The notes beneath the pieces were generated by a model, which saw only the letters and a program-made list of their open reading frames with translations, had not been told where the DNA came from and searched no databases. The translations under genes were made by a program, and so were the position numbers. A DNA stretch of 64,000 nucleotides from Bradyrhizobium sp. (GTDB lineage: Bacteria > Pseudomonadota > Alphaproteobacteria > Rhizobiales > Xanthobacteraceae), in contig JAQGKC010000083.1 of NCBI GenBank assembly GCA_028290305.1, positions 1 to 64,000 of the forward strand, read 5' to 3'. This document shows positions 51,696-61,616 of the stretch, piece by piece. Each line of letters begins with the position of its first letter. The stretch's first letter is position 1.

Positions 51696-52580
51696 CTACT
51701 CGTTCATGCCGAGGGTCGCAGCACCCTGCTGACCAAGAAGTCCATTCGGGCGAAAGATCATCACCAGCAGGAACAGGATGAAGAAGAACATCTGACCGAA
51801 AGCCGGCGCCACGTAGTAGCTGCTGAGGGATTGCACCACGCCGACGCAGATGCCGCCAAACAATGCGCCTTCGATACTTCCCATCCCGCCCAATACGACG
51901 ATGACAAAGGCGATCAGGACGAAGTTCAGCCCGACCGAAGGGAATACCGAAAACAAGGGAACCATCACGCAGGCGGCAAGTCCCACCAGCGCAGATCCGC
52001 ACGCGAAGGTGATGAGAAAAATGCGAGGCACCGGAACGCCCATCAACATCGCGGCTTCACCGTCCTGCACGGTCGCCCGGATCGCCTTGCCGAGATAAGT
52101 CCTCCTGATCATCCACTGCAACGCGAACGTGCAAAGCAGCGTTATCAGGAAGCCCAGCAACAGTTCGACCTTGAGGTAGATCGGCCCAATGACAATTGAA
52201 TGATTGAAGATCGGGGGAATATCCCGAAGATCCGCGGTCATCACCATCAGCGCCGCATTTTGCAGGAAGATCGACAGCGCCATGGTCGCAAACACGACCG
52301 CCAGATGCGGCTTATCCAATGCAGGGCTGATGACCAGCCAGTATACGACCGCGCCAAACAGAAACATCGCCGGCACGATCGCGATAGAAGCGATATAAGG
52401 GTTAAGCCCGAACAGTTGGGTAAACGCCCAGGCGCCGTACATCGCGATCATCAGGAACTCGCCGTGGGCGAAGTTGACGATGCGCAGGACGCCAAAGATC
52501 AACGTCAGGCCGATGCTCATCAAGGCGTAAATGCTGCCGATGAGGATACCGGACAGGACGAGTTGGACGATGGTGCTCAT
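51696..52580 (-). CDS. livH: Branched-chain-type ABC permease LivH (importer 2)
   Basis: Membrane subunit (294 aa) with eight or so hydrophobic segments. The characteristic LTLIFGVLRIVNFAHGEF and the ATPase-contacting loop RATVQDGEAAMLMGVPVPRI are present. It follows the binding-protein gene by 54 bases. Confidence 0.91.
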   Translation of the reverse strand: MSTIVQLVLSGILIGSIYALMSIGLTLIFGVLRIVNFAHGEFLMIAMYGAWAFTQLFGLNPYIASIAIVPAMFLFGAVVYWLVISPALDKPHLAVVFATMALSIFLQNAALMVMTADLRDIPPIFNHSIVIGPIYLKVELLLGFLITLLCTFALQWMIRRTYLGKAIRATVQDGEAAMLMGVPVPRIFLITFACGSALVGLAACVMVPLFSVFPSVGLNFVLIAFVIVVLGGMGSIEGALFGGICVGVVQSLSSYYVAPAFGQMFFFILFLLVMIFRPNGLLGQQGAATLGMNE

Positions 52581-52634
52581 GGCGTTTGCCCAACAGCGTC
52601 AGGGATGCGGAACCCGGTCTCCCGCGCGATCAGG

Positions 52635-53903
52635 TTAGCGATTGTTCCAATTCGGCAGCGGCACCATCATTGGCTCGTGGGTCGCGAGGCTTGGCGGGAA
52701 TACTTCCTCGTTTCCGGTCTTGGTCCACTGCCAGACACCGATCGACGCCCGCAGGTTCTGGCCGGCATCCTTGGGATCATCGGCCCAATCGAAGTTTGTG
52801 AACTTGATGCCGCTGCCGTTGACCAGCGATCCCTCGGGCAGATCCAGCTTCAACGCGATTTCACGCAGTTCGTCGGGCTCAAACGTCCTGGCCTTCGGCA
52901 AGACCTCGGTGAACAGGGCCCAGATCGCCGAGAAACCCGCCGTCGCGTGCCCCGCGGGTGGACGCTTCAGCTTGGCTTCGTAACGCTTGTAGAACTCCTC
53001 GGCGATTTTCTTGATCTCGGGATTCAGCACATTTTCGTTCACCTTGGGCGGAAAATCCGCGACAAGAATGCCGTTCACGGAATCGCCGATGGAATCCCGC
53101 AGGTCCGGCGAAGAATAGCCGGCGCTGACGCCGATGAAGGCCGCTACGTTGAAATCGAGCTCCTTGGCCTTTCGCTGAAACAGGATCGCGTCGTTGGGAA
53201 ATGAGATCGCGATCAGAATGTCCGGCGCGACATCCTTCAGTTTCTGCACGATCGGGGTCATGTCCGTCGCGGTCTGATCGTAGCCTTCGTCATAGACGAG
53301 CTTGATCCCCTTGCTTTGCGAGTAGGCCCGGATGCCGTCTCCGACGGATTTACCGAACGCCCGGTTTTCCCAAAGCAGTGCGATTTTCAGATCCGATGCC
53401 GGCTTCTTCAGCCGCTTGCTGAGATCGTCAAGCACGATGTCAACCGCGGCCTGACCATACTTACGGGCGGGCGCACCGACCTGAAAAGTGTACTTGAAGC
53501 CGCGGCGCGTGATGATCTCGGCGGCGCCGGTGGTCTCCCAGTGAAACACGTTGTGACGTTCCGCGGCCTGACTCACAGCAATCGCGATGGGTGAAGCAAA
53601 TGAACCTGTCGTGATCTTGACGCCGTCTTTGGTGATGAGCCGCTCGGTTTCACTGATCGCCGCATTGGGATTCGTCGCATCGCCCTGCACGTATTCGATC
53701 TTTCGGCCATTCACGCCACCGCGTTCATTGATCATGTCGCGCGCGATTTGCATGGCCTCCCAGTTCTCGATTCCATTTTTTGCCAAAGGGCCGGTGAATG
53801 GCAACAGCACGCCGATCCGAATTGGCTCTTGTGCGTTCGCGCTCATCGTCAGCGCCAGCGTGATGCTCGCAAATATTGCGCTCAGTCGCAGGAGAGGTCG
53901 CAT
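52635..53903 (-). CDS. livK: Branched-chain-type ABC solute-binding protein (importer 2)
   Basis: Periplasmic binding protein (422 aa from ATG 53903; Sec signal ending SANAQ). It has the type I fold: IRIGVLLPFTGPLAKNG, AISETERLI and the long VDIVLDDLSKRLKK segment. It heads the operon livKHMGF-amidohydrolase-DUF1185. Divergent from a LysR regulator gene across a 126-base gap, which likely controls it. Confidence 0.89.
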   Translation of the reverse strand: MRPLLRLSAIFASITLALTMSANAQEPIRIGVLLPFTGPLAKNGIENWEAMQIARDMINERGGVNGRKIEYVQGDATNPNAAISETERLITKDGVKITTGSFASPIAIAVSQAAERHNVFHWETTGAAEIITRRGFKYTFQVGAPARKYGQAAVDIVLDDLSKRLKKPASDLKIALLWENRAFGKSVGDGIRAYSQSKGIKLVYDEGYDQTATDMTPIVQKLKDVAPDILIAISFPNDAILFQRKAKELDFNVAAFIGVSAGYSSPDLRDSIGDSVNGILVADFPPKVNENVLNPEIKKIAEEFYKRYEAKLKRPPAGHATAGFSAIWALFTEVLPKARTFEPDELREIALKLDLPEGSLVNGSGIKFTNFDWADDPKDAGQNLRASIGVWQWTKTGNEEVFPPSLATHEPMMVPLPNWNNR

Positions 53904-54029
53904 GGCTGGCTCCGTTGCGTTCAATCCGTCCGAGTCACGCAAACGTAGCAATCGGGCCGCCATGCAGCAATCGAATTTTTGTTATATGATCTATTCAGTA
54001 AATGTATACTTTGGCGCAGGAGCAGGCGC

Positions 54030-54944
54030 ATGGACCTCAGAAAAATCCAGTATTTCTTTGCAGTGATCGAGCACGGAAACCTGAGCAGCGCAGCCCAATC
54101 CTTGCGCGTTTCACAACCAACGCTCAGCCGACAAATTCAGGCCATTGAAGATCAGTTTCAGACCCCGCTTTTCGTACGGGGCGGGCGCGGCATGATGCTG
54201 ACCGAGGCCGGCAAACTGCTGCACGAGGGATTACAAAGCATCGAGCGGCAGTTACGCAGCTTAAAGACCGATGTTGCTGCAGTTTCGCTGGAGCCATCTG
54301 GCGAGGTGGCTTTTGGAATTCCACCATCGCCACGCGGGCTTATCGCTGTTCCCCTGGTCAGGAATTTCAACGCCGCATACCCGCGAATCGTGGTCCGCAT
54401 CATCGAGGAAACCAGCGGTCAGCTGCGCGACCTCGTCGCCAACGGCCTTATCGACGTCGCCGTCACCAACACACACGAACCGGGTCACGGCGTAGCCGCG
54501 CGACAACTGGGCCGCGAGCGCATGCTCCTGGTTGGATCGGTCGGCGCGAAGCTGTCGATGCGACGGGAAACCCCGATTAAAACACTGGCTGACCTGCCTC
54601 TCATTTTGACAACCCGCCCAAACAGTCTGCGATTGACGATCGAAACAGGACTGGGCGTCCATGGATTACAGCCGAATGTGAGGTTCGAAGCCAACACACT
54701 TCCGCTGATGACGGACCTCGTAATGGCGGGACTGGGCTATACGGTCCTGCCCGCCTGCGGCGTTCGCGCTTTACTTGCGCAAAACAAGATCACAGCGAGT
54801 CCGATCAGCGATCTCTTCATTACCTGGCTTGTCGCGCGGCCGAAGACCCGCTCGCTCGGTGTAGCAGCCGAGCGATTTTACGATATGCTCTGCGAACTCG
54901 CACGAAAGCAAGTTCGAGACGGCATCTGGGAATCGGCCGCGTAG
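54030..54944 (+). CDS. LysR-family transcriptional regulator
   Basis: Regulator of 304 aa with AGGAG eight bases before ATG 54030. The N-terminal helix-turn-helix reads LSSAAQSLRVSQPTLSRQIQAIED, followed by a periplasmic-binding-like effector domain (GIPPSPRGLIAVPLVRNF). It is divergent from importer 2. The short gap is AT-rich (around 53975-54005), as expected for a LysR-controlled promoter. LysR proteins usually activate the divergent operon in the presence of a pathway acid. Confidence 0.88.
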   Translation: MDLRKIQYFFAVIEHGNLSSAAQSLRVSQPTLSRQIQAIEDQFQTPLFVRGGRGMMLTEAGKLLHEGLQSIERQLRSLKTDVAAVSLEPSGEVAFGIPPSPRGLIAVPLVRNFNAAYPRIVVRIIEETSGQLRDLVANGLIDVAVTNTHEPGHGVAARQLGRERMLLVGSVGAKLSMRRETPIKTLADLPLILTTRPNSLRLTIETGLGVHGLQPNVRFEANTLPLMTDLVMAGLGYTVLPACGVRALLAQNKITASPISDLFITWLVARPKTRSLGVAAERFYDMLCELARKQVRDGIWESAA

Positions 54945-55024
54945 GGTCGCATCACGACAATGACATTTGGCCGCTGCACGATTCTTGCTTATCGATCCCA
55001 CCGATATATCCGGGAGAGAATGAT

Positions 55025-56029
55025 ATGGCTGAACGGAACAACGACGGTTTGATGGACCGCCGGACGATACTTGCGGGGATTTCGGCAGGCGTCGTCGCGA
55101 CAACATCGGGCGCGGCGTTCGCGCAGCAATCTCCAGCAACGCCTCCAGAAAAAGGGCCAGCGGTCTGGCTCAACATGGATCAAAAGCAGCTGGACGATGC
55201 CTATGATCAATCGAAATACGCGCCAAATCTCGAACAGGTCATAAAGCGCTATGCTTCAAACAGCATCGCGATGAGAACGCGTGTTGGCGAGCCCAAACGC
55301 TTCAACTACGGCCCGACAGCGATCGAACGGCTCGAAGTCTATTCCACCCGGCGGCCGAATGCGCCGATCCACATTCACATTCATGGCGGGGCCTGGCACC
55401 AGCGTCCGGCCACCGACTACGCCTTTCCGGCCGAAATGCTGATGAACGCCGGCGCACATTACGTCGTGCCGGACTTCATTTCGGTGGACGAGACGAAAGG
55501 CGAGCTGATGCCGATGCTGGAGCAGGTTCAGCGATCCATTGCATGGACCGTGCGCAATGCGCAGAGTTTTGGAGGTGACGCGGAGCGCGTCTACCTGTCA
55601 GGCTTCTCCTCCGGCTCGCATCTCGCGGGCGTCGCCCTGCTGACGGATTGGCGCAGGGATTTCGATCTACCCGGCAACGTCATCAAAGGCGCGGTGCTTT
55701 CAAGCGGCATGTACGAGCTCAAGCCGGTCCGGCTTTCCGCACGCTCGAAATATGTGAAATTCACCGATGAAATCGAGGACCGTCTCAGCACGCAACGACA
55801 CCTTGCCAGGATCGATACGCCGCTGGTTGTCGCGCACGGCACCTATGAGACGCCCGAATTTCAACGTCAGACCCGCGATTTTGCCGCCGCGCTGAAGGCT
55901 GCCAACAAGCCCGTGCAATATTTCGTAAACGAGAACTACAATCACTTCGAAATGATGGAGACTTTCGCGAACCCCTACGGCTTGCTTGGCCGCGCAGTTC
56001 TCGAGCAGATGCAACTCCGTTCAACTTGA
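55025..56029 (+). CDS. Exported alpha/beta hydrolase (esterase/kynurenine formamidase-like)
   Basis: Hydrolase of 334 aa with a Tat signal (MDRRTILAGISAG, cleaved near AFAQ). The oxyanion-hole motif is H120-G-G, the nucleophile S195 in GFSSG, and the likely catalytic histidine is in NYNHFEMM near residue 303. The HGG family includes arylformamidases and carboxylesterases. Export through Tat is unusual for a formamidase. It lies alone between a LysR gene and the convergent RidA-like gene. Substrate unknown. Confidence 0.82.
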   Translation: MAERNNDGLMDRRTILAGISAGVVATTSGAAFAQQSPATPPEKGPAVWLNMDQKQLDDAYDQSKYAPNLEQVIKRYASNSIAMRTRVGEPKRFNYGPTAIERLEVYSTRRPNAPIHIHIHGGAWHQRPATDYAFPAEMLMNAGAHYVVPDFISVDETKGELMPMLEQVQRSIAWTVRNAQSFGGDAERVYLSGFSSGSHLAGVALLTDWRRDFDLPGNVIKGAVLSSGMYELKPVRLSARSKYVKFTDEIEDRLSTQRHLARIDTPLVVAHGTYETPEFQRQTRDFAAALKAANKPVQYFVNENYNHFEMMETFANPYGLLGRAVLEQMQLRST

Positions 56030-56066
56030 GCGACCACCGAATGACGGGGAGATGGCGGCTTTTTCT

Positions 56067-56531
56067 TCAACTGCCTTTTGGGAACGCGGCAATCATATCG
56101 AGTTCCACGCGCGCGCCCTGCGTCGACAGTTGATTGACGCAAACCGTCGTGCTCGCCGGTGTCCAGGATCCAAAATATTCCTTGAGCACCGCCACCATGC
56201 CGTCCTGATCGCGAATATCCGTGAGATATTTCGTCACCTTCACCACATCGGTCCAGGTCAGCCCTTCATGGTCGAGGATGGTTTTGATGGTTTCCATCGC
56301 GCGGCGCGTCTGGTCCTCGATGCGGTTCGGATGATCGTGCTCATCGATGATGTGAGGATGCTTATGGTAGAGCGGCGATGGCGTGGCACCCGATATGAAA
56401 AGCAACCCGCATGGGCTCTCTACGCGAATGGCAGGAGCATAGGGCATATCCACGCTGCGCTCCGGAATCGTCTGCACCTCCTTGATTGCCGAATTGGAGG
56501 GCGAAGTTTTGAATGCCGGTTTTCGCGTCAT
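56067..56531 (-). CDS. RidA/YjgF-family protein
   Basis: A 154-residue protein with the chorismate-mutase-like fold of the Rid family: LLFISGATPS, QTRRAMETIKTILDHEGLTWTDVVKVTKYLTD and VELDMIAAFPKG. Rid1 enzymes deaminate enamines and imines with an arginine three residues before the VEL/VEV segment; at that place here I see glycine, with an arginine directly before VEL, so imine deaminase activity is uncertain. The start is ATG 56531; upstream reading is not supported. It precedes no obvious operon partner. Confidence 0.78.
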   Translation of the reverse strand: MTRKPAFKTSPSNSAIKEVQTIPERSVDMPYAPAIRVESPCGLLFISGATPSPLYHKHPHIIDEHDHPNRIEDQTRRAMETIKTILDHEGLTWTDVVKVTKYLTDIRDQDGMVAVLKEYFGSWTPASTTVCVNQLSTQGARVELDMIAAFPKGS

Positions 56532-56817
56532 GAGTGTCTCTCTTTCAAACGACCATAATTGGTTGCACCGGTAGGTATCTGGCGTGATAGCGAGTCCGCC
56601 TGATTTAGACAATATTTCCCGGTCCGCGACGGGATGCCGTCTCTGGACACCGGACGGCCTTGGGACCTCGTGGTCCAAGACCTGCGCGTGTGTTGGTGGG
56701 TCTCGCCGAGGCGACAGTGCCGCAGGTCCGCCTACGCCGGTGCGCGACCAGATCTCCAACCGACCCATGCTGCAGCTGGAAGGATGGTGCAAGCCATCTT
56801 GAGGCTTTCATCCAGTC

Positions 56818-58524
56818 TCATGCAGAAACTTTCTGCCCGGACCGAAGCCGAGAGACGATTAGAGGGGACATCAGTTCAGCCTCCGGCGGTCCGAAATATC
56901 CACGAACCCGATCCCGTTCGATCAAAGCCTTGTCTCGGTTGGCGATGTCACCGTAGCCGCCCCCACCAGGCGTCCAGATGCGGATCAGATCGCCCGGCTG
57001 CAGTTCGATATCCTGATCTTTCGAAAGATGCACCGGCGTGAAGGTCTTCTCACCCTGGAGAATTGCGATCCGGTTGGGGGCACCGTCGGCGCCTCCCAAA
57101 ATTCCGGGCGGCCCGACGCGTCCATGATCCATCACGAAAGATGCCCGGGCCTCGCCTCGCCGCAACCGGACAGTGTAGCTCACTCCAAATCCCCCGCGAT
57201 GGGCACCCAGGCCGGCAGAGCCCTCGGCGAGGGCGAACTCCTCGAACAGAACAGGGAAGCGCTGTTCGAGAATTTCGATCGGGGGCGTTTTGGATATTCC
57301 AATCGTGGAGCAACCATTGGAGATACCGTCGGTCTCCATGGATCCGCCATAGCCGCCGCCGGTCACGATGTACATGACGTAGTTTTTCCCGGTGGCGGGA
57401 TCCGTCCCACCGATCGCCAGATTTCCGCTGGTACCTGCGGGCGCAGCGAACAAGCGATCCGGAATTGCCTCAGCGAACGCAAGGAAAACCGCTTCCGCAA
57501 TGCGTTGGCTCACTTCCGCCGCGCAGCCCGAGACAGGACGCGGATATTGAGCATCCAGGAAGGTGCCAACGGGCGTCGGGATAATTAAAGGCTCGAAAGT
57601 CCCCGAATTGATCGAGACCTCCGGGAAGATGTGCTTCACCGCCAAATATACTGCGGATTTTGTGGTCGCGATTACACTGTTCATCGGGCCCTTGCATGGC
57701 AGGCTCGATTCGGACAGGTCGAACTCCAGATCCGGACCGATCTTCCGTACTTTAAGGCGAATGAAGAGTGGTTCGTCCACGACACCGTCGGAGTCCACTA
57801 CCGTAATGGCCGAATATTCGCCGTCAGGGATTGTCGCGATTTTCGCCCTCATCTGCTTTGTCGCAACGTCCTTTAGAATGGCGATCGACTCCTCCACCGT
57901 GTCCTCTCCATATCGATCAAGCAACGAAGTGAGGCGGCGCTCGCCGATCTCGAGCGCCGCAGCCTGAGCCCTGATGTCGCCAATCCGCTGTTCGGATATT
58001 CTGATGTTGGACAATATGATCGAAAGGATCTCTTGATCGAGTTCGCCGCTCTTGAAGAGCTTGACCGGCGGCAACCGAAGACCCTCCTGCTCTACCTCGG
58101 TCGCCTTTGCCGAGAAACCTCCGGGCACCATGCCGCCGGTGTCGGGCCAATGGCCGGTATTGGCGAGCCAGGCGAAGAGGCGCCCGCGATAGAAAAACGG
58201 CTTGACGAATTTGACATCCATCAGATGCGTACCGCCCATGTAGGGATCATTGACAATGAAGATGTCGCCCTCCTCGACTGTCTTCGCCCGATCGATCACC
58301 GCTTTTGTCGAAAATTGCATCGTCCCGACAAAAATGGGCAAGCCTAATTCACCCTGGGCAATGAGCTCGCCCGTCTCGCGATGATAGATTCCATCCGAAC
58401 GGTCCAACCCCTCCGCGATCACGGGGCTGAACGCGGCCCGAACGAAGGCCATGTCCATTTCGTTGCAGACCTGTTGCAGGCCGTTTTGAATGACGGCCAG
58501 CGTGACCGGATCGATCTTCTTCAT
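56818..58524 (-). CDS. hyuB: Hydantoinase/oxoprolinase subunit B
   Basis: B subunit (568 aa) of an ATP-dependent hydantoinase, 5-oxoprolinase or caprolactamase-type amide hydrolase. Marks are DPVTLAVIQNGLQQVCNEMD at the start, NDPYMGGTHLMDVKF, TGHWPDTGGMVPGGFS and the late GSAGLGAHRGGFGVSY. It starts one base after the hyuA stop with AAGGA upstream, so the subunits are made together. Confidence 0.9.
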   Translation of the reverse strand: MKKIDPVTLAVIQNGLQQVCNEMDMAFVRAAFSPVIAEGLDRSDGIYHRETGELIAQGELGLPIFVGTMQFSTKAVIDRAKTVEEGDIFIVNDPYMGGTHLMDVKFVKPFFYRGRLFAWLANTGHWPDTGGMVPGGFSAKATEVEQEGLRLPPVKLFKSGELDQEILSIILSNIRISEQRIGDIRAQAAALEIGERRLTSLLDRYGEDTVEESIAILKDVATKQMRAKIATIPDGEYSAITVVDSDGVVDEPLFIRLKVRKIGPDLEFDLSESSLPCKGPMNSVIATTKSAVYLAVKHIFPEVSINSGTFEPLIIPTPVGTFLDAQYPRPVSGCAAEVSQRIAEAVFLAFAEAIPDRLFAAPAGTSGNLAIGGTDPATGKNYVMYIVTGGGYGGSMETDGISNGCSTIGISKTPPIEILEQRFPVLFEEFALAEGSAGLGAHRGGFGVSYTVRLRRGEARASFVMDHGRVGPPGILGGADGAPNRIAILQGEKTFTPVHLSKDQDIELQPGDLIRIWTPGGGGYGDIANRDKALIERDRVRGYFGPPEAELMSPLIVSRLRSGQKVSA

Positions 58525-58525
58525 G

Positions 58526-60568
58526 TCAGGTCCTTCCCACTACTCTGATAACGAGATTGCCGACGGCGTCGATGCGCGCGAGATCCCCCGGCTCCACGAC
58601 CGTGGTCGCATCAAGCTGCTCCAGGATTGCCGGTCCGACAAATTCGCTGTTCAGAGGCAAACGGTCTCGTTGATAGATCGGCGTATCCATCCAGCCCTCT
58701 TCGAACCAGACACGTCGGCTGCCAGTGAGCGCACCGTCTATCGTCGAAGCCATATCCTTGCCGACAAGAATGCTGACCGAGAGGGCCTCCCTCTTGCCAA
58801 TGACCGCGGTGCTCAGATTGACCACGACGGGCTTGATCTCGGGAAGCGCCACGCGAAAACGTTGCCAATAGGCTTCCGCAAACGCAACGTGGAGTGTGGC
58901 CGGATCGGCCCGGCCTTGCGGCATGATGACATTCAAGACATGGGTCTGTCCCTGGAATTGCATATCGACCGTGTGGATGACGACGACGTCGGAAATCTTT
59001 ACGCCTTCGGCCGCAATCACGCGCCTTCCCTCAGCGACGTGCTCATCCAGAATGGTGTTCAGCTGGTCGCCCGTCAGCGCAGCGAGAGGCTTGTTGACGG
59101 TCTTTACGAAGTCGCGGCGCAAATCTGCGACCAGGCAACCGAAGGCATTGGTCAGTCCTGGACGCGCCGGAATCAGCACGTCAGGAATGTTCAACTCCTT
59201 CGCGAGAGCGACCGCATGCAGGGGACCTGCCCCGCCGAAGGCCAGCAGCGCGAAATCGCGCGGGTCATGGCCACGGGAGAGCGAAACCAATCTGACCGCC
59301 CCGGCCATCTTGTCGTTTGCGACCCGCAAGATCGCCGCGGCAGCCTCCTCCGCGCCCAATCCGAGCAAGCGGCCGACCTGGCTCTCGATAGCTTCGGCCA
59401 CGTGCGCCAGTGTCACGTGCTTGTCGACACCGAGCAGCTTCTGGGGATTCAATCTTCCAAGAACAAGGTTTGCATCGGTGATGGTCGGTTCTTTCCCGCC
59501 ACGGCCGAAGCAGATCGGGCCTGGAATTGCGCCGGCACTTCTTGGACCGATCTGAAGCATGCCCGCCTCGTTGACGTTCGCGATCGATCCGCCACCGGCT
59601 CCGACCGTATGCACGTCGACCATCGGCACGTGGATGGGCATCGCATATTCGAGTTCAAGCTCCGAGGAAATCAGGGGCACGCCGTCCTGGATCAGCGCCA
59701 CATCCGTCGACGTGCCGCCCATATCGTAGGTCACGACGTTCGCAAAGCCTGCCGAGTTCGCAGTATATGCCGCCGCGATGACACCCGATGCCGGTCCGGA
59801 CATCACGGTCTGTACCGCGTTCCTGGTTGCGATTTTCGAGGAGGCTGTTCCTCCGTTTCCCTGCATGACCAGAAGATTCCTGCGCAACCCCTGATCCTTG
59901 AGGCTGCGCTCCAGCCGCTCCAGATAACGATGGAGGATCGGCTGGACAGAACCGTTGACGGCCGCCGTGACGCCACGTTCGTACTCGCGGTACTCGGCAA
60001 TGATTTCGTGTCCGGCAGTGACATACTCGTTCGGCCAGAATTTCCGCAAGATCGCGGCGGCGCGACGCTCGTGCGACGAGTTCGCGTACGAATGCAGGAA
60101 GTGAACCACGACCGACTCGGCGCCACGCGCCAGGAGGTCCCGGCCGGCAGCAACGATTTCCGCCTCGATGAGGGGCCGCACGACTTCTCCTTGCGCATCC
60201 ATCCGTTCGGAGACCTCCAAGCGAAGATCGCGCGGAATGATCGGTTCGAATACGCTGATCATGCCGTAGGCGTGCGGCCGGGTGCGCCGCCCTAATTCCA
60301 GGACGTCGCGGAATCCCTTTGTGGTGATCAGCCCGCACTTCGCCAGCTTGCGTTCGAGCATGGCGTTCGTGGTGGCCGTCGTTCCATGTATGAAAAGATC
60401 GATGTCTTCCGCCGTCCGCCCCGTGCTTCCGAGCGCGGCAAGCACGCCGTCAGCCTGGTTGGCCGTGCTCGTCGGCACCTTCGCAAGCTGCAAATCGCCT
60501 TCGGAATTCCACAGGATCAGATCCGTGAATGTTCCACCAACATCACATCCGACAACAACCGAACTCAT
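58526..60568 (-). CDS. hyuA: Hydantoinase/oxoprolinase subunit A
   Basis: A subunit (680 aa) of the same enzyme, which phosphorylates the amide oxygen with ATP before hydrolysis. The actin-like phosphate-binding motif is GCDVGGTFTDLIL at residues 8-20, with HGTTATTNAMLERK, TYDMGGTSTDVALIQ and GPLHAVALAKEL following. The exact cyclic amide is not shown by sequence. Divergent from a GntR regulator gene that probably controls it. Confidence 0.9.
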   Translation of the reverse strand: MSSVVVGCDVGGTFTDLILWNSEGDLQLAKVPTSTANQADGVLAALGSTGRTAEDIDLFIHGTTATTNAMLERKLAKCGLITTKGFRDVLELGRRTRPHAYGMISVFEPIIPRDLRLEVSERMDAQGEVVRPLIEAEIVAAGRDLLARGAESVVVHFLHSYANSSHERRAAAILRKFWPNEYVTAGHEIIAEYREYERGVTAAVNGSVQPILHRYLERLERSLKDQGLRRNLLVMQGNGGTASSKIATRNAVQTVMSGPASGVIAAAYTANSAGFANVVTYDMGGTSTDVALIQDGVPLISSELELEYAMPIHVPMVDVHTVGAGGGSIANVNEAGMLQIGPRSAGAIPGPICFGRGGKEPTITDANLVLGRLNPQKLLGVDKHVTLAHVAEAIESQVGRLLGLGAEEAAAAILRVANDKMAGAVRLVSLSRGHDPRDFALLAFGGAGPLHAVALAKELNIPDVLIPARPGLTNAFGCLVADLRRDFVKTVNKPLAALTGDQLNTILDEHVAEGRRVIAAEGVKISDVVVIHTVDMQFQGQTHVLNVIMPQGRADPATLHVAFAEAYWQRFRVALPEIKPVVVNLSTAVIGKREALSVSILVGKDMASTIDGALTGSRRVWFEEGWMDTPIYQRDRLPLNSEFVGPAILEQLDATTVVEPGDLARIDAVGNLVIRVVGRT

Positions 60569-60866
60569 CTATGTCCTACATTTCTGCGCTTTTGAGGGGC
60601 TCTATTAGAGATCTTTGATGTCGAGTGCGGTTCTCGATCGCACCAACCCGACGAACTCATCTGGTCAAGCATTTTTCGTGCCGAACGATCTCGATGGAGC
60701 AAGTCCGACACGCTCGATCATGATGCCGCTGGCGCCGTGCGGATTGGCGGTCCTTCAACGGTCGTAAATTGTTGTGCAGCGGTACCTGTGGAACAACGCC
60801 CTTGATCAAATGACTCCCAAGCATTACTCGGGAAGAACTCCCATTCGCCGAACGCCGGAAAACGAA
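60569..60866. other. Divergent promoter region, hyuAB / GntR
   Basis: About 300 bases between hyuA and the GntR gene, with no gene supported. An imperfect inverted repeat (GTTGTGCAG ... CTGTGGAAC) surrounds GGTACC near 60768-60795; it is the only structure that stands out and may be an operator. Confidence 0.35.
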
Positions 60867-61616
60867 ATGCCCGTGAAAAATTCGACATCTCAGAAACTGA
60901 TCAACGAGATTGCCGACAAAATTCAGGCGAGGATCGTCGCTGGCGACTATCCTCCGGGTTCGCGCCTCAAACAGGAGATTCTTGCTCAGGATTTCGCAGT
61001 CAGCCGCACACCCATCCGCGAAGCTCTTTCCCATCTGGAAGCAAAAGGCATTGTAAGCCAGGACCAGGGCAAAAGTGCCATCGTCCGAGCGCCATCCTCC
61101 CGCGAGATCGCGGAGATGTATCAGGTCCGAGCCGAGCTCGAGGGGCTTGCGGCGCAGCTTGCGGCACGTTGGATTACCGATCAGCAGCTTCTCCAGCTCC
61201 GAATTTCTCACGATAGTTTCGTGAAAGCGGTCGACGATCTTCGGATGAAAAGAAAGGAAGCGCCCACCCTTGGCGCCAAGGTCAAGCTCGAGGCGAAGGC
61301 ATTCAAACTGGCATCCGTACGATGGATCGAGACCAACGCGCTGTTTCACCGGACGATCAGCGAGTCTTCCAACAACCGATTTTTGGACCGAACCCTGCAG
61401 GACATGACGTCGGGATACGCGCGAACGGTAATGCTCTCGTCGGCTCTCGCGATGAACAGTTACCGGCTGGACGAAAACATCGTTCAGCACGAACGCATCT
61501 TGAAGTCCCTGGAGGATCGCGAGCCGGCGAAGGCGCGGCGAGCCATGGTCGATCATATCGTCGAAGCCGAGAAATTTGTAATTGCATCGTTCGAAGATAC
61601 GACTGGCAAGCGCTGA
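60867..61616 (+). CDS. GntR-family (FCD) transcriptional regulator
   Basis: Regulator of 249 aa from ATG 60867 (GGAA upstream); earlier in-frame ATGs at 60810 and 60774 are possible. Winged helix: ADKIQARIVAGDYPPGSRLKQ and RTPIREALSHLEAKGIV; C-terminal FCD domain with an unusual basic insert (RMKRKEAPTLGAKVKLEAK). Divergent from hyuAB, the likely target. Its last 64 bases overlap the end of the convergent molybdopterin gene. Confidence 0.84.
   Translation: MPVKNSTSQKLINEIADKIQARIVAGDYPPGSRLKQEILAQDFAVSRTPIREALSHLEAKGIVSQDQGKSAIVRAPSSREIAEMYQVRAELEGLAAQLAARWITDQQLLQLRISHDSFVKAVDDLRMKRKEAPTLGAKVKLEAKAFKLASVRWIETNALFHRTISESSNNRFLDRTLQDMTSGYARTVMLSSALAMNSYRLDENIVQHERILKSLEDREPAKARRAMVDHIVEAEKFVIASFEDTTGKR

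Noticed and set aside
58490..60295. A 601-codon open frame on the plus strand
   Set aside because: It is antisense to hyuA, which has clear family motifs over its whole length; the plus-strand product has no recognisable domain and a codon pattern typical of a shadow frame in GC-rich DNA.
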